Of a stretch of 64,000 nt of DNA, positions 33,974-43,255 are shown piece by piece. Location of the stretch: NCBI GenBank assembly GCA_027449125.1, contig DAIDME010000045.1, positions 39,855 through 103,854 of the forward strand. Direction: 5' to 3'. This DNA is from Solirubrobacterales bacterium. Its GTDB lineage: Bacteria; Actinomycetota; Thermoleophilia; Solirubrobacterales; Solirubrobacteraceae. The notes under the pieces were generated by a model, which searched no databases, had not been told where the DNA came from, and worked only from the letters and a program-made list of their open reading frames with translations. The translations under genes were made by a program, and so were the position numbers. Position 1 is the first letter of the stretch, and every line of letters starts with the position of its first letter.

Positions 33974-35941
33974 CTAGAGCTTTGTAAGAGTCGCGCGGGC
34001 GACGAACGGCGCGAGCGCCTCCGGGTTGGCCAGCGACCCAGGGCTGACGGCACGCTCAACGGGCGTACCGGTGAGGATGCGCTTTACCGGCACCTCGAGA
34101 ATCTTTCCCGACAGTGTCCGCGGCACCTCTGGGATCTCTGTGATCGCGTCCGGCAGGTGGCGGGGCGAGCAGCGCTCGCGCAGGCGACGGCGGATCGCCC
34201 CGCGCAGCTCGTCATCCAGAGCGACCCCCGGCGCCAGCGCGACGAACAGCTCCATCCAGCCGTCGGTGCCAGGCTTTGGCAGGTCCACCACGAGCGCGTC
34301 CGCCACGCCGTCGAGCGTCAGCACCGCTCCGTAGATCTCGGCTGTGCCGAGTCGCACGCCACCGCGGTTGATCGTCGCGTCAGAGCGACCATGGATCACA
34401 GCCCCGCCGTCTGAGTGCAACTCGATCCAGTCACCGTGACGCCACACACCGGGATAGGTGTCAAAGTAGCTCTCGCGGTAGCGTGCACCGTCGGTGTCAC
34501 CCCAGAGGCCCACCGGCATCGACGGCAGTGGTTCGGTCAGCACCAGCTCACCGACCGCATCGACCAGTGGCCTGCCCTGCTCATCGTAGGCCTCGACCGC
34601 GGCGCCGAGGGCCGGCGCCTGCAACTCACCGGCCCGCACCGGAAGTGTCGGTACACCCCCGACGAAGGCACTGCAGACATCGGTACCACCTGATGTCGAG
34701 AACAGCCAGATGTCGTCGCCGACAGCCTCGTAAACCCAGCGGAAGACTTCTGGAGAGAGCGGCGAGCCGGTCGAGCCCAGCGCGCGCAGCCGACGCAGGT
34801 CGTGGTTGGCGCGGGGACGGAGCCGCGCCTTGATGCAGGCCGAGAGATAGGCGGCGCTGGTTCCGAAGCAGCTCATCCCAGTCTGCTCCGCAAGCTCCCA
34901 GAGCACGTTCATGTCCGGATGACCGGGGTTTCCGTCGTAGAGCACGATCGACGCCCTCGACAGCAGCACGCCCACCAGGAAGTTCCACATCATCCAGCCG
35001 GTCGTCGTGAACCAGAAGCAGCGGTCATCAGGCGTTGCGTCGAGGTGCAGGTTGACGAGCTTGAGCTGCTCGAGCAGGATCCCGCCCTGGCTGTGGACGA
35101 TCGCCTTGGGCAGGCCGGTGGTCCCCGAGCTGTACAGCACCCACAGGGGGTGGGCGAACGGCACCTGCGCGAACTCCAGCGCGCCCGCGCGCGCTTGCGC
35201 GGGCGCGCCGCTGGGGGGCGAGTCAAACTCGGCGGACCAGCCGCGTCCGCTCAGGTAGCCGAAACGGACCACCTGTGGCGCGGAGGGGATCGCCGCGGCG
35301 ATCTGATCCACGGTCTCGGCACGGTCGTGATCGCGTCCGCCGTAGCGGTAGCCATCCACGGCGAGCAGAACCTTCGGCTCGATCTGGCTGAAGCGGTCGA
35401 TCACGGCGCCGGCGCCGAACTCGGGTGCCGCGGCAGACCAGATCGCGCCGATGCTCGCGCAGGCGAGCATCGCCGCCACGGTCTCGGGGATGTTCGGCAT
35501 GTAGGCGGCGACGCGGTCTCCGGCGCCCACGCCGAGCGCACGCAGTCCGGCGGCCACGCGGCCGGTCTGCGCCTCGAGCTCGCCCCAGCTCCACGCTGCC
35601 AGGGGCCTGGTCTCGGAGCTTGCCTGGATCGCCAGCGCCTGCGGGTCCCGGTCGCGGAAGACGTGTGCGGCATAGTTGACGGTGGCCCCCTCAAACCACC
35701 GCGCGCCCGGCATCTCCCGGCTGGACAGGGTCCGCACCGGCGGCTCGCCGAACCGGACTCCGAAGTAGCTGGCGATCGACTCCCAGAAGCGCTCGAGCTC
35801 GGTCACAGACCAGCGGTGCAACTCGCCGTAGTCGCGAAGCGCTAGGCCGTAGGTCGCGTTCACCCAGGCGCGGTAGCTCTCGATCTGGGTCTGCTCGATG
35901 CGCTGGGGCGACGGCTGCCAGAGGATCTCGCGCTCGGACAT
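33974..35941 (-). CDS. Acetoacetyl-CoA synthetase
   Basis: This is an AMP-forming ligase that activates acetoacetate (or a related short acid) with CoA. The 655-residue protein has an acetyl-CoA-synthetase-like N-terminus, the P-loop-like YSSGTTGLPKAIVHS (about 270), FSTSGGTDVC and the C-terminal GKILEVPVK containing the catalytic lysine. Overall similarity is to the AacS family and not to Acs. It could supply ketone-body or polyhydroxyalkanoate metabolism; no neighbour clarifies this. Confidence 0.85.
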   Translation of the reverse strand: MSEREILWQPSPQRIEQTQIESYRAWVNATYGLALRDYGELHRWSVTELERFWESIASYFGVRFGEPPVRTLSSREMPGARWFEGATVNYAAHVFRDRDPQALAIQASSETRPLAAWSWGELEAQTGRVAAGLRALGVGAGDRVAAYMPNIPETVAAMLACASIGAIWSAAAPEFGAGAVIDRFSQIEPKVLLAVDGYRYGGRDHDRAETVDQIAAAIPSAPQVVRFGYLSGRGWSAEFDSPPSGAPAQARAGALEFAQVPFAHPLWVLYSSGTTGLPKAIVHSQGGILLEQLKLVNLHLDATPDDRCFWFTTTGWMMWNFLVGVLLSRASIVLYDGNPGHPDMNVLWELAEQTGMSCFGTSAAYLSACIKARLRPRANHDLRRLRALGSTGSPLSPEVFRWVYEAVGDDIWLFSTSGGTDVCSAFVGGVPTLPVRAGELQAPALGAAVEAYDEQGRPLVDAVGELVLTEPLPSMPVGLWGDTDGARYRESYFDTYPGVWRHGDWIELHSDGGAVIHGRSDATINRGGVRLGTAEIYGAVLTLDGVADALVVDLPKPGTDGWMELFVALAPGVALDDELRGAIRRRLRERCSPRHLPDAITEIPEVPRTLSGKILEVPVKRILTGTPVERAVSPGSLANPEALAPFVARATLTKL

Positions 35942-35967
35942 GAGCTGCAGAGTATGCGCAAACTGGC

Positions 35968-36000
35968 GCGGGGCGCGCGCGGGTGACGCGCGCGCCCCGC
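35968..36000 (-). terminator. Strong GC hairpin between lipoprotein operon and ligase
   Basis: GCGGGGCGCGCGC (35968-35980) pairs perfectly with GCGCGCGCCCCGC (35988-36000). It lies 21 bp beyond the stop of the minus-strand lipoprotein gene, where a terminator of the efflux operon is expected, and just before the next minus-strand gene. Confidence 0.6.
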
Positions 36001-36020
36001 ATGGCTGACGGCTCCAGCGG

Positions 36021-36680
36021 TCAGGTGGTGGCGGTTGTCACGGTCGTCGTGGTGCTCGCCCGGGGCGGCGCGAACGCGCGCCGCAGGATGCTCACGCACT
36101 TGGCGCTCGCCTTCTTGAAGGCGGCGCTCCGCTCGACGCTCGCCGGGAACACCGCACCCCTGCCCGAGGTGTTCGGCTCGGGCATCGATGGGTAGCCGTT
36201 CGCGCGTATGCAGGCCACGTAGGACTTGAGCGCCGCGGCCGAGAAGTGCGCACCAGGACGGCGGGCCCCTGGCCTGAACCCGCCCCGACCGAACCCGAAG
36301 CCGGCTCTACCCAGCTTGGAGGCACAGGCCTTGAAAGCCTTTGCGAGCTTCGAGTTCGCAAAGCCCCCCCCGGCGAACCCACCGCCCGCAAAGCCGCCAC
36401 CACCAGGCGCACCGGCCGGTGGGGCGCCGGTGGTGGTCGTGCCGCGGAACGGGAAGCCGCCCGCGCGCGCTGGGAGTGTCACCCCATGCTCTTTGAGGCA
36501 CGCGGCGAACGCCGTCCTCGCGGACGTAGCGCCTTTGGTAGCGGTAGTGGAGGCGGTGTCCTTGCTCTTGGTGGTCTTGGCGGCGGTGCTGGCGCCACCA
36601 CAGGCTGCGATCAGCAGAGCGGCGAGCAGCGCCATTAGCACCACCAGCCCGCCCCGCACCGTGCGCCGGGTCGTTCTCAT
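36021..36680 (-). CDS. Cys/Gly-rich lipoprotein of the efflux operon
   Basis: This 219-residue protein has a type II signal with lipobox LIAAC (Cys27). Four further cysteines sit in similar helical contexts (FAACLKEHG, FKACASKLG, YVACIRANG, AKCVSIL), which looks like two related pairs. A glycine-rich GGGFAGGGFA segment separates them, and a Thr-rich tail ends the protein. I know no named function; similar lipoproteins occur beside MacAB-like systems in Thermoleophilia. It is the last gene of the five-gene operon and may form disulfide-linked surface contacts. Confidence 0.75.
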   Translation of the reverse strand: MRTTRRTVRGGLVVLMALLAALLIAACGGASTAAKTTKSKDTASTTATKGATSARTAFAACLKEHGVTLPARAGGFPFRGTTTTGAPPAGAPGGGGFAGGGFAGGGFANSKLAKAFKACASKLGRAGFGFGRGGFRPGARRPGAHFSAAALKSYVACIRANGYPSMPEPNTSGRGAVFPASVERSAAFKKASAKCVSILRRAFAPPRASTTTTVTTATT

Positions 36681-36722
36681 GTTCTCACTCGGTCCTTTCG
36701 TGGTTTTGGCGTACGGTGCAAC

Positions 36723-37403
36723 TCAGCCGCCAAACAACGAGCTGATGGCGGAGGAGGCGCTGCTGCCCCCTGTGCTGGCGCTGGTGCTCGCGGTCGAACT
36801 GCCGGCACCAGAGTCGCTGACCGAAGTGGCATCCACGGTGCCCTTCGAGCCGCTGGAACCTGAGACCACGACCTGGTCTCCCGGAAAGATCTTCTTGCTC
36901 GAGACGCTCTCGCTCTTGGTGATCTTCGTGGCGCTCGTGAGCTTCACCTTGACGGTGTTGCCGTTCGCCTCCTGCACGTAGACCGTGTCGCCGGCAACCT
37001 CGGTCACGGAGCCGGCAGTCGCCCCGCCGGCGCCGCCGAAGGCGGCAGCGAACCTGCTCGCGAGCCCACCTGCTCCCGCGCCGCCGGTGGTGCTCCTGCC
37101 GCTGCTCGCTCCGGCGCCGCCGAACGCGCGCGCGAAGGCAGACGCCCTGCCTCCCGCGCCGTTGGTCGCGGCCTGCGACTTCTCGACCCGGATCCCGACG
37201 TAGAAGCCGACGCCGCCGAGGATCAGCGCCATCAGCAGCGCGGTGATCGGTGTCAGGTACCGAGCGCGGGGGCGCACCGGCAGCGCCGCTTCGAAGCCGT
37301 CGTCGTAGTCGTCGTACTCGGCCGTCAGATGCTGGGTGAGGCCCGGCGCGGCCGGCCGCCCCACCACCTCTGCGGTCGGCTCGGGGAGCTGCGGTTCAGT
37401 CAT
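36723..37403 (-). CDS. Membrane-anchored OB-like (DUF5666-like) protein
   Basis: This 226-residue protein has a cytoplasmic acidic N-terminus, one membrane helix (about 48-70), a Gly/Ala-rich extracellular linker with AFARAFGGAG, a small beta domain (about 130-185; AGSVTEVAGDTVYVQE, VKLTSATKITK) resembling DUF5666, and a Ser/Gly tail. The start lies 17 bp downstream of the permease stop on the same strand. It may be an accessory part of the transporter; function is unknown. Confidence 0.7.
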   Translation of the reverse strand: MTEPQLPEPTAEVVGRPAAPGLTQHLTAEYDDYDDGFEAALPVRPRARYLTPITALLMALILGGVGFYVGIRVEKSQAATNGAGGRASAFARAFGGAGASSGRSTTGGAGAGGLASRFAAAFGGAGGATAGSVTEVAGDTVYVQEANGNTVKVKLTSATKITKSESVSSKKIFPGDQVVVSGSSGSKGTVDATSVSDSGAGSSTASTSASTGGSSASSAISSLFGG

Positions 37404-37419
37404 GTGCTTTCACCTCTGG

Positions 37420-38640
37420 TCATTCAAAGCGCAGTGCATCGATCGGGCGCATCGCGGCCGCGCGCCAGGCTGGGTAGGTACCGAAGAACAGGCCGACGAG
37501 CACTGCAGCACCGAAGGCCAGCCCGATCGAATACGGGGCGATCACGGGCTGTACGCCGGCGATCTTGAACTGGCCGCCGATCAGGCCGGCGATCACGCCC
37601 GCGATGCCGCCGAAGATCGAGACGAGCACGGCCTCAACCAGGAACTGGGTGAGGATGTCCGTGCGCCGCGCGCCGACCGCCTTGCGGATCCCGATCTCAC
37701 GGGTGCGTTCGGTGACCGAAACCAGCATGATGTTCATCACACCGATCCCGCCGACCAGCAGCGAGATCGCGGCAACCTCCGCGAGCAGCGTGGTGAACAC
37801 CTTGTTGCTGGAGTTTGACGTCGCCAGGATCGACCCCTGGTTGACGACCTCAAAGTTGCTGGTTGAGCTCGATCCGGCGGCTACTGGGTCGATCTGGTTG
37901 AGGATGTCCGTCGCCTCCGTCTCAGCGGCGTTGACGGCGTCTGCCGCCCGCGCCTGTACGAGGATCTCGCTGATGCTCCCGTATCCGGTCAGCAGCTCCT
38001 GCACGGTGGAGATCGGCGCGGCAGCAAAGTCGTCGAGGTTGGTCGAGCCATTTGTGCCCTTGGCGACGGTCACACCGACCACCTCAAAGCTCGTGCTGTT
38101 GATCTCGACGCTGTCGCCCACCGGATCGGCTGTGCCGAAGAGCTGCTGTGCGACCTGCGGGCCGATCACGAGCACGTCCGCCTTATCGTGGACCTGGCGT
38201 GCGGTGAACCACTTCCCGTACGCGATAGCGTAGTCCCGCGCCGACTCATAGCTTGGCGTAGTGCCGACGAAGGTAGTTGGCGCGAACGTCGCCGTGCCGT
38301 AGGTCAGCGTGACCGACGTATCGCTGACAACCGGCGCGACCGCCTTGATGTCCGGGGCCGTGAAGTGGTTTTCAAGCGCGGCCGCGTCAGCGGTTGTCAG
38401 GGTCGCGCTCGTGCTCGCTCCCGTGGAGAAGAACCCACCGAGCGTTGGGGCGGCAGTCACCGTCAAGGTGTTTGCTCCGAGCGCATCTATCTGCGCCTGC
38501 ACAGCCGCAGACGAGCCGGTGCCGACCGCCACGAGCACGATCACCGAGCCCACGCCGATCATCAACCCGAGCATCGTCAGCGCCGTGCGCAGCTTGTTGG
38601 CGGCCAAGCCGGTCAGCGCTACCGCCAGAACCTCGCTCAC
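37420..38640 (-). CDS. MacB-type ABC transporter permease (FtsX family)
   Basis: The 406-residue permease has four membrane helices: one N-terminal (LTMLGLMIGVGSVIVLVAVG), a MacB-like extracytoplasmic domain (about 45-270), and three C-terminal helices. The conserved VTERTREIGIRKAVGARRTDIL is diagnostic of the FtsX family. Its start overlaps the ATPase stop by 4 bp. MacB proteins pump peptides, toxins or lipoproteins by mechanical coupling across the membrane; the substrate here is unknown. Confidence 0.9.
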   Translation of the reverse strand: MSEVLAVALTGLAANKLRTALTMLGLMIGVGSVIVLVAVGTGSSAAVQAQIDALGANTLTVTAAPTLGGFFSTGASTSATLTTADAAALENHFTAPDIKAVAPVVSDTSVTLTYGTATFAPTTFVGTTPSYESARDYAIAYGKWFTARQVHDKADVLVIGPQVAQQLFGTADPVGDSVEINSTSFEVVGVTVAKGTNGSTNLDDFAAAPISTVQELLTGYGSISEILVQARAADAVNAAETEATDILNQIDPVAAGSSSTSNFEVVNQGSILATSNSSNKVFTTLLAEVAAISLLVGGIGVMNIMLVSVTERTREIGIRKAVGARRTDILTQFLVEAVLVSIFGGIAGVIAGLIGGQFKIAGVQPVIAPYSIGLAFGAAVLVGLFFGTYPAWRAAAMRPIDALRFE

Positions 38641-39434
38641 GTATGCACCACCTGCGTGTGCGTGCTGGCGGCGGTGTCTGACACGATGCGACCGTCGCGC
38701 ACGCGGATGACGCGCTCAGCGTGCGCGGCGACTTCCTCTTCGTGAGTGATCAGCACGATCGTGCGGCCCTGACGGTTGAGCCGCGCAAAGACATCCAGCA
38801 CCTCTCGCGTGGAGCTCGAGTCGAGGTTGCCCGTCGGCTCGTCGGCGAGTATCAGGGCGGGGTTGGTGACCAGCGCCCTGGCCAGGGCGACTCGCTGCTG
38901 CTGGCCACCGGACAGCTCGGAGGGAAGGTGGTTCGTGCGGTCGCTCAGGCCGACCATGGCGAGCGCCGTCTTCGCGCGGCGTGCGCGGTCGGCCTTTGGC
39001 AGCCCCGCGTACTGCAGCGGCAAGGCCACGTTGGCCAGGGCACGGGTCCGGGGGATCAGGTTGAAGGACTGGAAGACGAAGCCGATGTAGCGGTTGCGCA
39101 GGTCGGAGAGGTCATCCTCGTCCAACCCGGCCACGTCCACCCCGTTGATCCGGTAGCTGCCCGCGCTCGGCGCGTCCAGACAGCCGAGGATGTGCATCAG
39201 CGTGCTCTTGCCGCTCCCGGACGGGCCCATGATCGCCACGAACTCGCCGGCCTCGATCCGCAAGCTGACGCCGCGCAGCGCGCGCACGGCGATGCCGCCC
39301 AGCTCGTATCGCTTGCGGACCTCCAGCACGTCGATCACCGGCGCGCGCCGGACCGGCAGCCCGCCACCTGTCGCGGCCGCGCCCGGCTCGGCGGCGGCCG
39401 GGTCCCGCCGGCGCTCCAGCCGGACGCGGGTCAT
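38637..39434 (-). CDS. MacB/LolD-type ABC transporter ATPase
   Basis: The 265-residue ATPase has an N-terminal Arg/Ala-rich stretch (about 1-35). Walker A is GPSGSGKST (about 73), the Q loop is in [11 protein letters not shown], the signature is [15 protein letters not shown] and Walker B is [13 protein letters not shown]. This is the LolD/MacB subclass. It overlaps both neighbours by 4 bp. The true start may be downstream of the Arg-rich region. Confidence 0.9.
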   Translation of the reverse strand: MTRVRLERRRDPAAAEPGAAATGGGLPVRRAPVIDVLEVRKRYELGGIAVRALRGVSLRIEAGEFVAIMGPSGSGKSTLMHILGCLDAPSAGSYRINGVDVAGLDEDDLSDLRNRYIGFVFQSFNLIPRTRALANVALPLQYAGLPKADRARRAKTALAMVGLSDRTNHLPSELSGGQQQRVALARALVTNPALILADEPTGNLDSSSTREVLDVFARLNRQGRTIVLITHEEEVAAHAERVIRVRDGRIVSDTAASTHTQVVHT

Positions 39435-41203
39435 CCGGCGCTACCTCCGCCCAGCAGCGCACGGAACGCCGCGCCCGCACCGCCACCGAGGCCACGGCCC
39501 CCCGCGAACCCACCGCCACCGCCGAAGGGGGACGTTGCGCTCGTGGTGGACGTCGTGGTCGTTCCGAGCGCGGGCAGAGTGATCTTGACCTGCAGCTCCT
39601 GACCGCTCTTCAGGCCGCTCACGATCTGCGTGCGGGAGCTGCCGCGCAGCCCGACCGACACCGTCACCGGAGTCACCTTGCCGCCTTTGACCACTTCCAC
39701 GATCGCGGTGCTCCCGCCGCCGGTGAGCGCGTCATTGGGCACGGTCACGCCCTGGGCCTGGCTGGTGACGATCGAAGCTGTCGCGCTCATGCCGGGCAGC
39801 ACCTTCGGGTTGCTCTGGTCAACCGTGATCGTCGCGTTGTAGGTCACAACGCCGCTGCTGTCGGTGCCCAGCGGTGAGATCGAGCTGACCCTGCCGGCGA
39901 GCTCGACGCCGTTCAGCGGCGTGATCGACACGGTCGCCGGCTGCCCGACCTTCACGCTGGAGATGTTGTCCTCGCTGAGCGAGACGGTCATCGTCATCGT
40001 GTTGTCGTTGATCAGCTGCGCAAAGCCGCTGCTCGATGCGGACGCTCCGCCGGTCAGCGAGGCGGCAGCTCCCGTCGAGCCCGTCGAGCTCGACGCCGCG
40101 GCGGAGCCGCTGCCGCTCGATACCGTCGCGCCGATCGAGTCGCCGGCCAGCGAGGCGATCATGCCGCTGGCCGGTGCGTACAGCTTGGTCTGCGCGACCG
40201 CCTTCTCGTCGGCCTTGACAGTGGCCATCGCGGCATCAACCTCAACCTGAGCCTGCTGGATCTGAGCGGCGGTCGGTTTGGTGGTGGTTGTCCCGGCGCT
40301 CGCCGGCGTGGTGCTGGTGGTCGCTTTGCTGGCGCCCGACGTCACCGTCTTTGACCCGGCCGTGGGTGTTGTGGCCGTGGCTGTCCGCTTGGTGGTGTTG
40401 GTCGTCTTTGTCTTGGTCGGCTGTTTAGAGGCAGTGGGGCTGGTGGTAGTGCCGGTCGTAGTCGTGACGGCAACGGTCTGGGTGGTGGTCGCCGCCGGTG
40501 CCGTCGTGGTCGTGGTCGTGGTCGTTCCGGGAAGGGGCGTCGTGCTCGTGAACGTATGCGTCCCCGCGCCAGTCCCGGGCGTGGTCGTGGTCGTGGTCCC
40601 GGTCGTGGTCCCGGTCGTGGTCGTCCCGGTTGTCGTCGTCCCGGTTGTCGTCGTCGCGCTCGGGGTCGCGCTGTCCAAGCTGCGGCCAAGGCTCTCAGGG
40701 CCGCGTGCCGCTGCCGCTGTGGCAGTCACGGACGCTGCGCTTGCGCTCGCGGCGCTGCCGGTGGACGACGTCGCGCCCGCCGATCCAGATGATCCCGAGC
40801 CGCCGGTCGACGTGCCGGCCTCCACCTGAACGAGGTTGTCCTGGGCCGAGGTCAGGCTCGCCTTCGCCTCCTCCAGCGTCAGTTCCGCCGACGATGGGTC
40901 GAGCTTGGCAAGCAGCTGGCCCTTCTTCACATGCTGGCCAACCGTGACGTAGACGCCCTGGAGCGTGCCCGACGTGCCGAAGTTCAACGTGTCATCCACG
41001 CCGGGCTCCACCGTGCCACTGCCCGCGACCGTGGACTGGACCACGCCGGCCGCGGCTGTCACGTCCTCAGTGGATGTGCGGGCGGAGCTGGCTGCCGGGG
41101 CGCCGAGCTGCGTGATGGCGAAGGTGATCACCGCCGCCGCCGTCACTGCGAGCAGGGCCACGTACCACGCCCGCACCGTCCGCTGACTCCGTTTCAAGTT
41201 CAC
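39431..41203 (-). CDS. HlyD/MacA-like membrane fusion protein with long Thr-rich insert
   Basis: This is the 590-residue periplasmic-type adaptor of the exporter. An N-terminal helix (about 10-30) is followed by a lipoyl half (GTLQGVYVTVGQHVKKGQLLAKLD) and a short helix. A low-complexity insertion of about 150 residues made of Thr-Gly, Thr-Pro and Lys-Thr repeats replaces most of the usual alpha-hairpin. The second helix, a second lipoyl half and a beta-barrel follow, and a Gly-rich C-terminus ends the protein. GTG 41203 is chosen because the membrane helix follows soon after; a start at 41272 is possible. It opens the operon. Confidence 0.85.
   Translation of the reverse strand: MNLKRSQRTVRAWYVALLAVTAAAVITFAITQLGAPAASSARTSTEDVTAAAGVVQSTVAGSGTVEPGVDDTLNFGTSGTLQGVYVTVGQHVKKGQLLAKLDPSSAELTLEEAKASLTSAQDNLVQVEAGTSTGGSGSSGSAGATSSTGSAASASAASVTATAAAARGPESLGRSLDSATPSATTTTGTTTTGTTTTGTTTGTTTTTTPGTGAGTHTFTSTTPLPGTTTTTTTTAPAATTTQTVAVTTTTGTTTSPTASKQPTKTKTTNTTKRTATATTPTAGSKTVTSGASKATTSTTPASAGTTTTKPTAAQIQQAQVEVDAAMATVKADEKAVAQTKLYAPASGMIASLAGDSIGATVSSGSGSAAASSSTGSTGAAASLTGGASASSSGFAQLINDNTMTMTVSLSEDNISSVKVGQPATVSITPLNGVELAGRVSSISPLGTDSSGVVTYNATITVDQSNPKVLPGMSATASIVTSQAQGVTVPNDALTGGGSTAIVEVVKGGKVTPVTVSVGLRGSSRTQIVSGLKSGQELQVKITLPALGTTTTSTTSATSPFGGGGGFAGGRGLGGGAGAAFRALLGGGSAG
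40502..40662. repeat. Simple repeat encoding Thr/Gly-rich linker
   Basis: Short GTCGTGGTC/GTCCCGGTC-like units recur here inside the fusion-protein gene, coding for Thr-Gly and Thr-Pro repeats. Such DNA is prone to slippage, so linker length probably varies between strains. Confidence 0.7.
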
Positions 41204-41244
41204 GAGACCCGAATCTACGGACGCAACTTCAGAAGATGCTCGGA

Positions 41245-41270
41245 GCGGCCTAAGAGTTCTCTCAGGCCGC
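41245..41270 (-). terminator. Hairpin between kinase gene and exporter operon
   Basis: GCGGCCT and AGGCCGC enclose an inner AGAG-TT-CTCT, with one A/C mismatch. It lies after the minus-strand kinase stop and before the exporter start, so it probably separates the two transcripts, or serves as an operator of the exporter operon. Confidence 0.5.
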
Positions 41271-41329
41271 AACCAAGGCTAAATATGCCGTGCTCGCTGG
41301 CGATCGAGCCCAGCGCGGGCGTGACGATG

Positions 41330-42562
41330 TCAGCTCTGTGTCAGCGCACGCGCACGACGCTGAGCTGGCGCCCTGGTGTGCTCTGCTGACGCGGCGGCGA
41401 GGCTCACGTGAACCTGCAGGCCACCGGCGCCGGGCGCGGTCAGCTCCAGCATGCCGCCGTGCACGTCCACCACCGACGCGACGATCGAGAGCCCCAGACC
41501 GAAGCCGCCCACCGTGCGGCTCAACCGCCGGAATGGCTCCGTCAGCGACCGCACCTCCGCGGGGTCGATCACGGCACCGTCGTTGCGGACCAGCAGCTCG
41601 GCCTGCCCTGCCTCGGTCCACGTCGCGATCATCATGCTGCCGCCCGGCTGGTTGTAGGCGATCGCGTTCTGGATCAGGTTTGCGAGCATGCGCTCGAGCA
41701 GCGCCGGATCCCCCGATGTCAACGCCGGAGCGAGGCTGGTCGTGATCCTGATCCCCGCCTGGTCAGCGCCGCGGTGCAGGTCGGTGATGCACCCGGCGGC
41801 CAGCTCGGCGAGGTCTACGGCTTCCGCTTGGCGCGCGACCGCCTCACTGCGCGCCAGGAACAGCAGCGCCTCGATCAGGGCCTCGGTGCGGTCGACCGTC
41901 TCGCGCACGGCCTCGCCCATCGCGCGTAGCTCCTCGGCGTCCGCCCGCGGGTCGGCGAGCGCCACGTCTATCTCGGTGCGCATGATCGCAAGCGGCGTGC
42001 GCAGCTCATGCGACGCGTTGGCGACGAAGTGCCGCTGGCTGGCAAACGCGCCGTCGAGGCGCACCAGCATGCCGTCGAAGGTGTCGGCCAGCTCCTTGAG
42101 CTCATCCTCGGGGCCCTGGAGCGCGATGCGCTCCCCCAGGTTCTCACCCGACACTCGCTGGGCCGTGGCGATGATCGCGCGCAGCGGCGAGAGCGCGCGG
42201 CCAGCCATCCACCACCCGAGTGCGACCGAGATCCCCGTCATCCCGACGAGCGCCGCACCGTACTCGAGCAGGAGCCGGTGCAGCGCGGTGTCCACAGCCT
42301 GCTGGTAGCCGGCCTGGAAAGCCCGCACGTCCTCACCGACGGGGATCGGCTGACGGCCGAACAGCGCGCGGTATTGGCCGAAGAGCGAGTGGTAGAGCGA
42401 CGGCCCCAGGCCAAGTGCCTCAGCGTGGAAGCTGTGCCGGTGCGCAAGGTTCTGGCGCACCAGCAGGTAGCCGATTGTCAGCATCGCGACGGAGCTGACC
42501 AGGAAAACGCCGCCGTAGATCAGGGTCAGTCGCAACCGGATGGTGCGGGCCCGAAGCCTCAT
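41330..42562 (-). CDS. Sensor histidine kinase
   Basis: This 410-residue membrane kinase has helices at about 12-35 and 100-122 around an extracytoplasmic sensor of about 65 residues. A HAMP domain (about 118-170), a HisKA domain with His185 in ANASHELRTPLA, and a HATPase with NLIQNAIAYN and GGFGLGLSIV follow. Its start lies 2 bp after the stop of the regulator gene, so both are co-translated. It probably responds to the stress that the adjacent exporter relieves. Confidence 0.92.
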   Translation of the reverse strand: MRLRARTIRLRLTLIYGGVFLVSSVAMLTIGYLLVRQNLAHRHSFHAEALGLGPSLYHSLFGQYRALFGRQPIPVGEDVRAFQAGYQQAVDTALHRLLLEYGAALVGMTGISVALGWWMAGRALSPLRAIIATAQRVSGENLGERIALQGPEDELKELADTFDGMLVRLDGAFASQRHFVANASHELRTPLAIMRTEIDVALADPRADAEELRAMGEAVRETVDRTEALIEALLFLARSEAVARQAEAVDLAELAAGCITDLHRGADQAGIRITTSLAPALTSGDPALLERMLANLIQNAIAYNQPGGSMMIATWTEAGQAELLVRNDGAVIDPAEVRSLTEPFRRLSRTVGGFGLGLSIVASVVDVHGGMLELTAPGAGGLQVHVSLAAASAEHTRAPAQRRARALTQS

Positions 42563-42564
42563 CG

Positions 42565-43221
42565 TCAGGCCATACGGTAGCCCACGCCGATCACCGTCTC
42601 GACCACGGACGGCTCCCCGAGCTTGCGTCTCAGCGTCATGATCGTCATTCGCACGACGTTCGTGAATGGATCGGCGTGCTCGTCCCAGACACGCTCGAGC
42701 AGTTCCTCGGCTGAGACGGTCGCGCCGTCGGCCACCATCAGCGCCTCGAGCACGGCCAGCTCCTTGCGGGCGAGGTCCACCGGCGCGCCGGCCCGGGTGA
42801 CGCTGCGCCTGCCGGGGTCAAGCTCGATGTCAGCGTGGCGCAACACCGGCGGACGGATGGTCGCGGTGCGGCGGCTGAGCGCCCTGATCCGCGCGACCAG
42901 CTCGGCAAAGCGGAACGGCTTGGCCATGTAGTCGTCGGCACCCAGCGAGAGCCCCTCGACCACATCCGAGAGCTCACCAGCGGCGGTCAGCATGATGATC
43001 GCTGTCTGGGGCCGTTCGCCGCGCAGCGTGCGACACACGTCGTCGCCATGGAGCTTCGGCAGGTCTCTGTCCAGGACCAGCACGTCGTAGCGCACCACAC
43101 GGGCCTTCGCCAGCGCATCCTGACCATCACTGCACAGGTCCACCGCCATGCCCTCTCGCCGGAGCCCGCGAGCGATGGCATCGGCCAGCCGTCGTTCGTC
43201 TTCCACCACCAGCACACGCAT
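42565..43221 (-). CDS. OmpR-family response regulator
   Basis: This 218-residue two-domain regulator has a receiver with acid pocket EDE and phosphoacceptor Asp51 (VLVLDRDLPKLHG), LTA and KPF with Lys. A winged-helix domain (about 125-218) contains NVVRMTIMTLRRKLG. The ATG at 43221 follows AAAGG about 10 bp upstream and starts exactly at the conserved MRVLVVED. It forms a two-component pair with the following kinase and probably controls the exporter operon. Confidence 0.93.
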   Translation of the reverse strand: MRVLVVEDERRLADAIARGLRREGMAVDLCSDGQDALAKARVVRYDVLVLDRDLPKLHGDDVCRTLRGERPQTAIIMLTAAGELSDVVEGLSLGADDYMAKPFRFAELVARIRALSRRTATIRPPVLRHADIELDPGRRSVTRAGAPVDLARKELAVLEALMVADGATVSAEELLERVWDEHADPFTNVVRMTIMTLRRKLGEPSVVETVIGVGYRMA

Positions 43222-43255
43222 TTCAGGCAGACCTTTACGCCCTTTAGATAAGAGC

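Noticed and set aside
40278..40829. Valine-rich, apparently membrane-like plus-strand frame
   Set aside because: It is the antisense of the Thr-rich repeat in the fusion-protein gene.
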